DNA of 8,673 nt from an uncultured Ruminococcus sp. (GCA_937894495.1 CALCRR010000399.1:1-8673), one strand, 5' to 3'; positions 1 through 7,615 are shown, counted from the first letter of the stretch. Program-made: numbers and translations. The notes: generated from the letters alone by a model not told the origin.

Positions 1-111
1 GGGGGTTGCCCTCGACGCAGTCAGGGCGGGGGCGGAGCCACCCAGCTCAAGGCACGAATTGCGGTTTATTGTGATAATTAACAAGGCGTTCATAAATCGA
101 GGGCGGTTTTA

Positions 112-120
112 TGGTATACT
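112..120 (+). promoter_or_regulatory. Extended -10 promoter of the dockerin gene
   Basis: An extended -10 element, TGG followed by TATACT, covers 112-120, with TATACT at 115-120. No good -35 lies at 17 bp; the closest candidate is TTCATA at 89-94 with a long 20-bp spacer. An extended -10 can compensate for a weak -35. Transcription would start near 127, giving a leader of about 29 nt before the ATG at 156. The upstream DNA (1-110) is G-rich at its left end and shows no supported gene. Confidence 0.6.
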
Positions 121-141
121 ATACATATACTTATACTTTTG

Positions 142-148
142 AAAGGAG
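142..148 (+). promoter_or_regulatory. Ribosome binding site that fixes the start at 156
   Basis: AAAGGAG at 142-148 lies 7 nt before the ATG at 156. The in-frame ATG at 111 has no Shine-Dalgarno sequence and overlaps the -10 element, so it would lie upstream of the transcription start. The 156 start also places a normal signal peptide at the N-terminus. Confidence 0.85.
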
Positions 149-155
149 CAAAAGT

Positions 156-2342
156 ATGAAAAGAAAACTGATACCCTTTGTGCTCAGTGCAGCGCTGGCG
201 GTCTCTGCTTCGGGGGGGTTGCCCGTTAATGCGGCAGAGGCTGATGTCACCACGGTGAATGTGGTGAGCTTCGGCGCTAACGGCAGCGATACCAAGGACG
301 ATACCGACGCCATACAAAAGGCTCTTGATACTGCAAAGAATACCTCGGGCACAGTGCGTGTGGTAGTGCCGGCAGGCAATTACTATATAGGCACCCCTGA
401 GGGCAAGACCAACAGGTCTCTCAGGATATATTCAAACACCACCCTTGAGCTCAACGACAAGGCGGTGCTCATAAGAGAAAAGGCTTCTCCCGAGGTATAT
501 ATCATGGAGACTGACGAGCAGAAGAACATCACCATAACAGGCGGCACCTTTAACGGCAATGTCAGCGATACCACACAGGCAAGGGGGCTTATGTCACTGA
601 GGACGGTGAGCACCGTTAATATATCTGACACCACCTTTAAAAACTACTGCGGCACCCATGCGGTGCTTATCGACGGCGGTCAGGGGCTCAACATAAGAAA
701 CTGCACATTTACCGACTTCAAGGCTTTTACAGGCGACCTTGCCAGCTATAAGTCCCAGACCAGCTCCAACTCCTACTGGTCGGCAGAGGCTCTGCATATC
801 GACTTTATCGAGCCCACAGCTTCAAGCACAGGCAGGAATATCAAAAACGTGACAGTTGCAGACTGCACCTTTAAGGGAGTCCCCTCGGGAGTGGGCACCC
901 ACCATGTTTACGATACCCTTACGGCTGATAACATAAAGATATACAACAACTTTTTTGATAACTGCTACTATGACTGCTGCAATACCTCTAACTTCAAAAA
1001 TTTTGAGTTTTACAAAAACAGGGCGGTGAATACCCCCACCCTTGTACACTGCGAGAACACCACGGGCAAGGTATATAAAAACACCCTTGATAATTCACAG
1101 TATCAGCCCGACCAGGCGCTTATCAGCAGCATTTATCAGTTCGGCACTTCAAGGCTGGAGCTTGAAACTCTCTCGGGTATGGAGCTATCAAACGCCAAGG
1201 CAGGCAGCGAGATAGACACCACCAACAGCACTAATCTTGAGGTCTATGAAAACTACATAAAGGTAGCACCATACCTATCCACCACCGCCGGCAAGATATG
1301 CGGCATACACACCTACAACCTGGCAGCTGTGAACGCCCACAACAACGTTATCACAGGCGCTCCCTACAGGGGAATATACTCGGACACGGGGCTTGCGGTG
1401 CTGTCAGACAACGTGATAAGCGGCTGCTATGACTCGGTATATGTGAGCAACTCAACAGGCTCTTATGTAAAGGGCAACATCATTCTCTCCACCGTAAACA
1501 GGGGCATTACCGTTTTCACCGCAAAGGACGTGACGGTAAGTGATAACTATGTAAACACCACAAGCTCGGGCAGAGGTATAACCTTTGAGAGCTGCACAGG
1601 CGCAAATCTCGCCCGGGGCAATGTTATCAAGGGCGCTGCCGGCTTTGGTATCTATGTGATATCCTCACAGATGGACGGCATTAAGGCAAACACCGTTTAC
1701 TCCTGCACCTCCGACGCCATAACTCTCAACACATCATCTGAGGTGACGGATATCACCGAAAACACATTCTTCATTAACCAGGGGAACGACCTTTACATGA
1801 CAGGCAATTCAAAGGCTGAGAATTTCAGCGGCAACACATCTGATGTGGGCTCGGTAAAGGTAAACCAGGGCTGCACCCTTACTGACCGAGAGCAGAGCGC
1901 TCTGCACAGGCATGATCTTCAGGTCACTTCAAGCAGGACCCCCTACTGCTTAGAGGCAGGCTACGACCTTTACTCCTGCGCTGAATGCCAGCTTAAAATA
2001 AAGGATAACTTCACCCTCCCCCTCGGTCACAGCTACAAGGCGACGGTGGTTGAGCCCACCGAGGAAGCCAAGGGCTACACCAGACACGTATGCACCCTCT
2101 GCAGCGACAGCTACAACGACACCTACACCCCCATGCTGATAACGGCAGTAAAGGGAGATATAAACTCCGACGGTAAGGTGGACTCAAAGGACGCACTGAA
2201 GTCTGTTGCATTTGCTAAAAAGACCGCCTTCCCCAACACCGATAAGGAGTTTTTAGCCGCTGACGTGAACGACGACGGCAAGCTGGACTCAAAGGACGCC
2301 ATGAAGGTGATTGGCGCTGCAAAGAAGATAATCAAGCTCTAG
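156..2342 (+). CDS. Secreted parallel beta-helix protein with C-terminal dockerin
   Basis: This 728-residue exported protein is probably a cellulosome-type component acting on polysaccharide outside the cell. Residues 1-27 form a signal peptide (MKRK, a hydrophobic core, cleavage near NAA). From about residue 33 an FGANGSDTKDDTDAIQ-like motif matches the N-terminal strand-helix of the pectate-lyase-3/GH28-like beta-helix families. Rungs such as NITITGGTF, LNIRNCTF and NVTVADCTF continue to about residue 580. Residues 583-660 carry two CxxC pairs (C608/C611, C646/C649) with flanking His, a small possibly zinc-binding module. Residues 665-728 are a type-I dockerin with two calcium loops beginning at D668 and D703. 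The dockerin should bind a scaffoldin cohesin; no scaffoldin is present here. Pectin or another uronic-acid polymer is a plausible substrate, but no catalytic residues could be assigned, so lyase, hydrolase or non-catalytic binding all remain open. The gene has its own promoter and a terminator at 2484-2521. The start at 156 is preferred to 111 because of the Shine-Dalgarno site. Confidence 0.9.
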   Translation: MKRKLIPFVLSAALAVSASGGLPVNAAEADVTTVNVVSFGANGSDTKDDTDAIQKALDTAKNTSGTVRVVVPAGNYYIGTPEGKTNRSLRIYSNTTLELNDKAVLIREKASPEVYIMETDEQKNITITGGTFNGNVSDTTQARGLMSLRTVSTVNISDTTFKNYCGTHAVLIDGGQGLNIRNCTFTDFKAFTGDLASYKSQTSSNSYWSAEALHIDFIEPTASSTGRNIKNVTVADCTFKGVPSGVGTHHVYDTLTADNIKIYNNFFDNCYYDCCNTSNFKNFEFYKNRAVNTPTLVHCENTTGKVYKNTLDNSQYQPDQALISSIYQFGTSRLELETLSGMELSNAKAGSEIDTTNSTNLEVYENYIKVAPYLSTTAGKICGIHTYNLAAVNAHNNVITGAPYRGIYSDTGLAVLSDNVISGCYDSVYVSNSTGSYVKGNIILSTVNRGITVFTAKDVTVSDNYVNTTSSGRGITFESCTGANLARGNVIKGAAGFGIYVISSQMDGIKANTVYSCTSDAITLNTSSEVTDITENTFFINQGNDLYMTGNSKAENFSGNTSDVGSVKVNQGCTLTDREQSALHRHDLQVTSSRTPYCLEAGYDLYSCAECQLKIKDNFTLPLGHSYKATVVEPTEEAKGYTRHVCTLCSDSYNDTYTPMLITAVKGDINSDGKVDSKDALKSVAFAKKTAFPNTDKEFLAADVNDDGKLDSKDAMKVIGAAKKIIKL

Positions 2343-2460
2343 TGAAAAGTGAATAATGAATAAGTAATAGTGAACAGTTAAGGTATCGCTTTGGGCGATG
2401 ATCAAAAAATGTCCCATGATCGGACTCCCTTTACTGTTCACTATTTACTTTTTACTGTTC
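2341..2460. repeat. Heptamer-repeat inverted element 1
   Basis: The left arm holds five tandem 7-bp units in register from 2344 to 2378 (GAAAAGT, GAATAAT, GAATAAG, TAATAGT, GAACAGT). The right arm holds four inverted units from 2433 to 2460 (ACTGTTC, ACTATTT, ACTTTTT, ACTGTTC). The inner parts of the arms form a near-perfect inverted repeat of about 22 bp (2362-2383 against 2428-2450). The roughly 44-nt centre contains a small ATCGC/GCGAT hairpin (2385-2399) and a GATCA/TGATC pair. The array starts at the TAG stop of the upstream gene. No coding potential is seen. It resembles a short palindromic intergenic repeat family; a MITE-like origin is inference. Confidence 0.75.
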
Positions 2461-2483
2461 TTTTTAGCTTGGCTGCATATAGC

Positions 2484-2521
2484 AAAGGCACCTCTGTCAT
2501 TTCTGACAAAGGTGCCTTTTT
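2484..2521 (+). terminator. Rho-independent terminator between convergent genes
   Basis: AAAGGCACCT (2484-2493) pairs with AGGTGCCTTT (2510-2519). After one C/A mismatch the stem continues as TGTCA (2495-2499) with TGACA (2504-2508) around a TTTC loop. On the + strand it is followed by a T-run (2517-2521), so it best serves the dockerin gene. On the - strand it lies about 30 nt past the adhesin stop but its T-run is short (TTTGC), so use as a bidirectional terminator is probable and not certain. Confidence 0.85.
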
Positions 2522-2550
2522 AAGCTGTTCAATTCAGACTAAGTGAGATA

Positions 2551-5500
2551 TCACTTGTCCTCCTTCTTTCTCTTGGAAGCTATCATCATAGCTGCTGCAA
2601 GAGCTGCGACACCTGCCGCTGCAGATGCTGATGCACCTGTGCCGGGGTTGGTGGTGTCAACTGTAGAAGTGGTGGTAGTTGTGGTAGTTGTGTTGGTGTT
2701 GGTGGTCGAGGTGCTGCTGTTTGTGCTGTCGCTTGAAGAACCGTTGTCCTTGTCCTTCTTGCTGTCAGTGCTGTCCTCGTTCTTTGAAGTGGTGGCGTCG
2801 TCTGTGTTGGTCTCGTCGCCGCCCTTGTTGGAGCCGTCACCGTCTACCTTTGTACCGTCACCTGTGTTGTCCTCAAGCTCTGTTCCGTCAGGAGTGAGCT
2901 TATCAACATTGTCACTGTCCTGACCGCTGTCGCTGTCCTTATCGCCCTTGTTGTCGTCAGACTGGGTGTCATCGGGATTTTGCTTGTCAGCGCCGTCGTC
3001 AGTGGTGTTGTCGCCTGTGTTCTGTCCGTCGGGATTTTCCTCGCCGGGCTTGTCATCACCGGGGTTATCATCGCCGGGATTATCGCTTGGGTTGTCATCG
3101 CCGGGGTTGTCGTCCGAACCGGGACCCTCGCCGCCCTGACTGTCAGCATCGGTAACAGCATCACATATCGTGATAATGCCTGTCTGCTCGTCATAGGTGT
3201 AGAAGCCGTCCTCAGACTCAGTGAATGCGTCAGCTGTTGTGTCGATGACCAGCTCGCCGTTCTCGTTGATAGTAAACTCAACTACAGAGGTCACTATCTT
3301 GTACTTCTTGCCTGTTGACTCGTCCTCGAACTCGCCGCCGCTCTCTCTGAGAGTATATGTGCCCTCTGTGAGCTCGACCTCGTGAACTGCGCCGTCCTCG
3401 CCTGATGTCCAGCTGATAGTTGTGCCGTCAGCAGCGATTATTTCAAGAGTTGCACCCTTGACCTCATTCTCGCCTGTGATATCAGCCTTAGCTATCTTGA
3501 CTACAGCCTTTGCAGGCTCAACAGGACCTACAGGCTTAGCAGCATCGAACATTACTATAACGTTCTGATCTTCAAGAGCCTCAGTGCCTGTGCTTGTGAT
3601 GGTTATCTCACCGTTTGAGATAGTGAATGTGATGTCAGTAGCCACCTGATAATCATCGGGAGGTGTTACTTCGTGCAGGGTGTACTCGCCGTCAGGCAGG
3701 TTCTTGACCTCGGTTGCTGTAGAGCCGGATACGAACTGTAAAGTTTTACCTGTCTCCTGCAGCTCAGCTTCTCTGCCGATAGTTACGTTATCAGCAGTGA
3801 ACTCAACGTCTGCGCCTGAGTTATCCTTGCCTGTCAGTGTCAGGGTAGCGCCTTTAAGCTCGCCGCCGCCGACTTTCTGCTTGCTGATCTTTACGTCTGT
3901 TGTTACAGGTACTACAGGCTTTGCAGCATCGAACATTACTATAACGTTCTGATCTTCAAGAGCCTCAGTGCCTGTGCTTGTGATGGTTATCTCACCGTTT
4001 GAGATAGTGAATGTGATGTCAGTAGCCACCTGATAATCATCGGGAGGTGTTACTTCGTGCAGGGTGTACTCGCCGTCAGGCAGGTTCTTGACCTCGGTTG
4101 CTGTAGAGCCGGATACCCATGTAAGGGTGGTGTCGGGTGTGCCGACCAGCTCAGCCTCGCTGCCAACGATAACGTCGGTTGCCAGGAACTCAACATCAGC
4201 ACCTGTAGAGTCCTTACCTTTCAGTGTAAGTGTTGCGCCCTTTAGCTCATCGCTGCCGCCGACCTTCTGCTTGCTGAACTTAACATCTGTCTTAGGCAGT
4301 ACAGGCTTAGCAGCGTCGAACATTACGATAGTTGCATCGCCTTCAAGCAGCTCGGTGCCTGTGCTTGTGATGGTTATCTCGCCGTTGGAGATAGTGAATG
4401 TGATATCGGTTGCCACCTGATAATCATCGGGTGGTGTTTGCTCGTGCAGAGTATATCTGCCGTCAGGGAGATCCTTTACCTCTGTTGGGGACGTACCCGA
4501 TACCCATGTAAGGGTGGTGCCGGGTGTGCCGACTATCTCAGCCTCTCTGCCTGTTACAACATTGATGTCTGTAAAATCAACATCAGCGTCTGAGTTATCC
4601 TTGCCTGTCAGGGTGAGGGTAGCGCCCTTGAGCTCGCCGCCGCCTACCTTCTGCTTGCTGATCTTAACATCTGTTGTTACAGCTCTGACTGCATCGCAGA
4701 TAGTTATAACGCCGTTTTTAAATACATAGTAGCCCTCAGTCTTTGTGTTGTCAAACTCTGTGGGTGTACCCTGTGTAACGGTTATCCGGGGGGTCCGGTC
4801 CTTGCTGACTGTGAATGTCAGCTCAGACTCAACGATATCATAGGGGTTGCCGTCGCCGTCCTGTATAACGGTGGAGCCCTGTGTTTCTTTAAGGGTATAT
4901 GTGCCGTCGGGCAGACCAACTATCTGGACAGCCTCTTCGCCGGAGGTCCATGTAAGACCGTTTGCCAGAGCTGTTACGCCGCTGTTATTATTGGCGATAG
5001 CAGTCCAGTCATCGGCGGAAACAGAGCTGTTTGTTATAGTGATAACTGCGCCTGTGACTTCCTTATAGCCTGTTACATCGGTCTTGTTTATGATAACTGT
5101 TACATTATCATCAGCCTCAGCATCGCACACTGTTATCTTTGCAGGTGCAGCAGCTGCAGCTTCGGTAAAGAGATAATAGCCTGTCTTTGACTCAGTATCA
5201 GGTGCAGTTTTAAGACCTGCCTGAGCTGCTGCCGTTATGCTTGTGCCGTCATAGGTGAATTTCAGCTTTGAGGTCACTATCTTGTATTCCTTGCCTGTGT
5301 CCTCATCGGTGAACTTATCGCCTGTTTCTTCAAGTGTATAAGTGCCCACTGCCAGCTTTATCCTTTCGGGAGTGCCGTCTGATGTCCACTTAGCTATCAC
5401 CTTGCCGTTGGCGTCAAGTATCCTGAGATCAGCGCCCTTAACCTCGGGGCTGCCTGTTATGTCAGACTTTGATACATCAAGGTCAGCCAGGTCTCTCCTG

Positions 5501-7581
5501 CCGCCTGTGTATACATAGTGCCACTCGTCGCCGTTGTTCTCAACATAGCCGTCTGAAATTATCCAGCCTGTTGAGGTATTAACAACATACATCTCCGAAT
5601 CCTCATTGGGGTTAAGGAAGATGCCTGCTGTATTCTTGAACTTGGTCCTCTTTACAGAATTGAGGTTAAATACCACCGATCTTGTAACATACTGATCGAG
5701 GAAAACGTTCTGGTCAGAGCCGTTGCCCTGTCCGGGGCTGCTCTTGCCTTCCACAACTGTACCGTCTTCCTTGGTAACATTGATATCGTACTCGCCGATG
5801 TTGACCTCTTCATGGTTTTTGAAGTTAAAGACGATAAGCTGGTTTTCCTTTTTGTTGATAACGAGCTTGCCGCTTTCAATGGTGGTATCAGGCGAAAACT
5901 TCTTGTGGCCTTCCTGATAATCCTGATTATCCGCATCATATTCCGACTGGTTGAACTCACCCACGCCTGCTGCTATCTCGTCAAGCAGTGCATCGCCGTC
6001 GATATAGATAGTTGCGGATTCGGGATATGCCAAGGTATCAACATAGAACTTACCGCCGCTGGTATAATATCTTGCATTTGCAGGCTTTGCTGCCAGCTCT
6101 GCCGACTTTGTCTCCATGCTTGCTATCATAGGCTCGATAACATCAGTTGTCATTTTTGAGGCAGGATCCTCGATGACAAAAGCAACAAAGCTTCTTGGAT
6201 CCCTAATTCTCTCGTAAGAGTCTACGTGCAAAGTCAATCCGCCGGGGCAGCATTTTTCTCCAATGAATATCTTTCCGCCTATCTCACTGTCAGAGAAGAA
6301 TACCGTATCCTCATCTATGACCGACTTGCCGTTAAAATCAACAAAGTTGGGGATATAGAAATCTCCGCCGTATTCACCCGAAAGGTCGGGCTCGATAGCG
6401 ACACCGCTCTGCTGATAGTAGTTAGCAGCAAAGTTTGTCTCAGCGTGCATTCTCTTGTAAAATCTGTCAGCAGTTATACCATAGTTGATACTATCGCCCA
6501 AAATATCACTAAAGGTATACTCTTCCTTGGCGTCTGCCGACTTGAAGCTTACAGTGTCATAGATGGCTGTGACGCTGGTCTCCTCATCGTAGACACGCTT
6601 CTGCTCTGAGTAGCTTACGGTAGACGAGCCTGCCAGCTCTCCGCTGCCGATGATCGTGCAGTCGTTGAGCTCATTGATATCCTTGAGCATATCGGTGCCT
6701 GTTCTGGTACCAAAATACTTTACGATCTTGACATCGAATGCCTCGTTGCCTGTAACACGGTCGTTTTCGATATTTGTTCCCTCGATCTTGCGCCAGTCGT
6801 CGGCATCGGCAGTCTGGATAACTACCTCACCGGCGTCAAGGTCAGCCTGTGTGAGCTTATAGGGATAATATGTATCCGCAGTGTTCTGGTGGTCAACAAA
6901 AACTCTCAGGAACAGGTTGTCTGCATCGGTAATAGTGGTGTTTCCGTCAGACTCCAGCTTTACCGAATAGGTCGCGTTGAACCTGGTTATGGCAAGCTTT
7001 GTGGTATCATCGCCCCAGCCTGTATAGTTGGACGAATCGCCGCCGAACTTGTAGCCCGGTATCGAGTCAACAGCCTTGCTTGTGTCGATACAGTCAGCAT
7101 AGGTGCTGAGGGTGGTTGAATCGTTCAGCGTGCGGTATACACGCAGGTTGAAATCGTACTGATCGGAATTGTAGCGGAAGGTGGTGCCTGTGGTCGAACC
7201 GTCAGTGCCGAAGGGGTAGAAGTTATCAAACACCAGCCAGTCGGTAGAGGAATTCCATCTCCAGTAATCCGATTCCAGCGTTTCGGGGTGGAACTGCTGA
7301 ATAGCCCAGCCCTTAACGTTTGTCCAGCCGTCACCGTCATGCTTGAACTCTGCACCCTTATCGGTGAGCATAGCCAGAGCATAATAGTTATAAGCGGGAT
7401 CGTTATCCAGCGGCTCCTGACTTTCGCCGTCGTTGCCGTATACGGTTATCAGCACATTTCGCCAGGTATAGGTCTCAGCCGAAGAGCTCAGAGGCTGGAT
7501 AAGGGGACTGCCGAAATTTGTTATCGCCATAGCGACAGCCGATAAAGCTCCCAGCAGTCTGTTACCAAATTTCCTTCTCAT
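2551..7581 (-). CDS. Wall-anchored SpaA/Cna-B-type repeat adhesin
   Basis: This 1676-residue surface protein probably mediates adhesion or acts as a stalk. The signal peptide spans residues 1-35 (MRRKFGNR, hydrophobic core, cleavage after SSSA). Residues 36 to about 690 form a large beta-rich region of unknown role; a block around 350-475 with HAETNFA (H379 onward) resembles the choice-of-anchor-A-type domains of SpaA-like proteins. Six Cna-B/SpaA-like domains follow, at about 700-822, 828-965, 968-1093, 1097-1222, 1226-1350 and 1358-1476. Each has a strand-A Lys, a YTLxE Glu and a final-strand Asp, the set that forms intramolecular isopeptide bonds. Residues 1477-1644 are an Asp/Gly/Asn/Thr-rich linker. 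NPGTG (1645-1649), an Ala-rich membrane segment and the tail KRKKEDK form a sortase signal. No sortase gene is in the window. The ATG at 7581 is chosen over the GTG at 7587 because GAAAGGA lies 8 nt before it but only 2 nt before the GTG. Ligand unknown. Confidence 0.9.
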   Translation of the reverse strand: MRRKFGNRLLGALSAVAMAITNFGSPLIQPLSSSAETYTWRNVLITVYGNDGESQEPLDNDPAYNYYALAMLTDKGAEFKHDGDGWTNVKGWAIQQFHPETLESDYWRWNSSTDWLVFDNFYPFGTDGSTTGTTFRYNSDQYDFNLRVYRTLNDSTTLSTYADCIDTSKAVDSIPGYKFGGDSSNYTGWGDDTTKLAITRFNATYSVKLESDGNTTITDADNLFLRVFVDHQNTADTYYPYKLTQADLDAGEVVIQTADADDWRKIEGTNIENDRVTGNEAFDVKIVKYFGTRTGTDMLKDINELNDCTIIGSGELAGSSTVSYSEQKRVYDEETSVTAIYDTVSFKSADAKEEYTFSDILGDSINYGITADRFYKRMHAETNFAANYYQQSGVAIEPDLSGEYGGDFYIPNFVDFNGKSVIDEDTVFFSDSEIGGKIFIGEKCCPGGLTLHVDSYERIRDPRSFVAFVIEDPASKMTTDVIEPMIASMETKSAELAAKPANARYYTSGGKFYVDTLAYPESATIYIDGDALLDEIAAGVGEFNQSEYDADNQDYQEGHKKFSPDTTIESGKLVINKKENQLIVFNFKNHEEVNIGEYDINVTKEDGTVVEGKSSPGQGNGSDQNVFLDQYVTRSVVFNLNSVKRTKFKNTAGIFLNPNEDSEMYVVNTSTGWIISDGYVENNGDEWHYVYTGGRRDLADLDVSKSDITGSPEVKGADLRILDANGKVIAKWTSDGTPERIKLAVGTYTLEETGDKFTDEDTGKEYKIVTSKLKFTYDGTSITAAAQAGLKTAPDTESKTGYYLFTEAAAAAPAKITVCDAEADDNVTVIINKTDVTGYKEVTGAVITITNSSVSADDWTAIANNNSGVTALANGLTWTSGEEAVQIVGLPDGTYTLKETQGSTVIQDGDGNPYDIVESELTFTVSKDRTPRITVTQGTPTEFDNTKTEGYYVFKNGVITICDAVRAVTTDVKISKQKVGGGELKGATLTLTGKDNSDADVDFTDINVVTGREAEIVGTPGTTLTWVSGTSPTEVKDLPDGRYTLHEQTPPDDYQVATDITFTISNGEITITSTGTELLEGDATIVMFDAAKPVLPKTDVKFSKQKVGGSDELKGATLTLKGKDSTGADVEFLATDVIVGSEAELVGTPDTTLTWVSGSTATEVKNLPDGEYTLHEVTPPDDYQVATDITFTISNGEITITSTGTEALEDQNVIVMFDAAKPVVPVTTDVKISKQKVGGGELKGATLTLTGKDNSGADVEFTADNVTIGREAELQETGKTLQFVSGSTATEVKNLPDGEYTLHEVTPPDDYQVATDITFTISNGEITITSTGTEALEDQNVIVMFDAAKPVGPVEPAKAVVKIAKADITGENEVKGATLEIIAADGTTISWTSGEDGAVHEVELTEGTYTLRESGGEFEDESTGKKYKIVTSVVEFTINENGELVIDTTADAFTESEDGFYTYDEQTGIITICDAVTDADSQGGEGPGSDDNPGDDNPSDNPGDDNPGDDKPGEENPDGQNTGDNTTDDGADKQNPDDTQSDDNKGDKDSDSGQDSDNVDKLTPDGTELEDNTGDGTKVDGDGSNKGGDETNTDDATTSKNEDSTDSKKDKDNGSSSDSTNSSTSTTNTNTTTTTTTTSTVDTTNPGTGASASAAAGVAALAAAMMIASKRKKEDK
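3041..3112 (-). repeat. Short repeats coding the acidic linker
   Basis: Imperfect units of about 12-15 bp, read on the + strand as variants of TCATCGCCGGGGTTG, encode Asn-Pro-Gly-Asp-Asp-type motifs in the adhesin's wall-spanning linker. Arrays like this change length easily by slippage. The wider linker (about 2650-3160) is low in complexity and rich in Asp, Ser, Thr, Gly and Asn, with a Thr tract next to the sorting signal. Confidence 0.7.
3539..3732 (-). repeat. 194-bp perfect direct repeat, copy A
   Basis: This stretch is identical base for base to 3923-4116, at an offset of 384 bp (128 codons). It covers the C-terminal half of Cna-B domain 5, from the SGSTATEV segment to the AKPV end. 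Identity stops abruptly at both ends, including at synonymous sites, which indicates recent duplication or gene conversion. Confidence 0.93.
3923..4116 (-). repeat. 194-bp perfect direct repeat, copy B
   Basis: Identical partner of 3539-3732, covering the C-terminal half of Cna-B domain 4. The corresponding part of domain 3 (about 4307-4500) has diverged at many positions, so the identity is not explained by protein-level constraint alone. Confidence 0.93.
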
Positions 7582-7590
7582 AATCACTAT

Positions 7591-7597
7591 CCTTTCT
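7591..7597 (-). promoter_or_regulatory. Ribosome binding site of the adhesin gene
   Basis: On the - strand AGAAAGGA precedes the ATG at 7581 by 8 nt. The same site is only 2 nt from the alternative GTG at 7587, too close for initiation, so it decides the start. Confidence 0.8.
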
Positions 7598-7603
7598 AAA
7601 AAT

Positions 7604-7615
7604 AGTATTAATACT
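7604..7615. promoter_or_regulatory. 12-bp perfect palindrome in the adhesin leader
   Basis: AGTATTAATACT is a perfect palindrome about 7 bp upstream of the adhesin ribosome binding site, inside the predicted leader of about 75 nt. It could be an operator or a small hairpin affecting translation. No regulator can be assigned. Confidence 0.4.

Larger units (their letters stand above)
3532..4680 (-). repeat. Three tandem Cna-B domain repeats (domains 3-5)
   Basis: Three units of about 128 codons encode domains that share SKQKVGG, ELKGATLTL, YTLHE, TPPDDYQVATDITFT and MFDAAKPV motifs. They are far more alike than domains 1, 2 and 6, which flank them. Strand-A Lys residues are K976, K1104 and K1234; Glu residues are E1047, E1176 and E1304; final Asp residues are D1089, D1218 and D1346. 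The array evidently grew by tandem duplication inside the gene. Confidence 0.9.

Noticed and set aside
1..85. End of an upstream gene or terminator at the left edge
   Set aside because: A short open frame runs from the edge to a TAA near 79-81, but it is too short and odd in composition to support, and no clear hairpin with T-run was found. The GAATTGC-like string near 57-63 may be a trace of another heptamer element, but a single unit is not evidence.
111..155. N-terminal extension of 15 residues on the dockerin protein
   Set aside because: The ATG at 111 overlaps the -10 element and lacks a ribosome binding site, and the extension would bury the signal peptide.
2543..2923. Plus-strand reading frame rich in Val and Ser opposite the adhesin C-terminus
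   Set aside because: It is the antisense of the Thr/Ser/Asp-coding linker; its Val run simply mirrors the Thr codons, and it has no convincing ribosome binding site.
3532..4680. Regular repeats considered as a CRISPR or other non-coding array
   Set aside because: The period of about 384-390 bp is in codon register and encodes a recognisable domain; there are no short repeats with unique spacers.
3680..4729. Several similar plus-strand frames starting MYSPSGRFLTSVAVEPDT or alike
   Set aside because: They repeat only because they are antisense to the repeated Cna-B domains; the - strand frame is continuous over 1676 codons.
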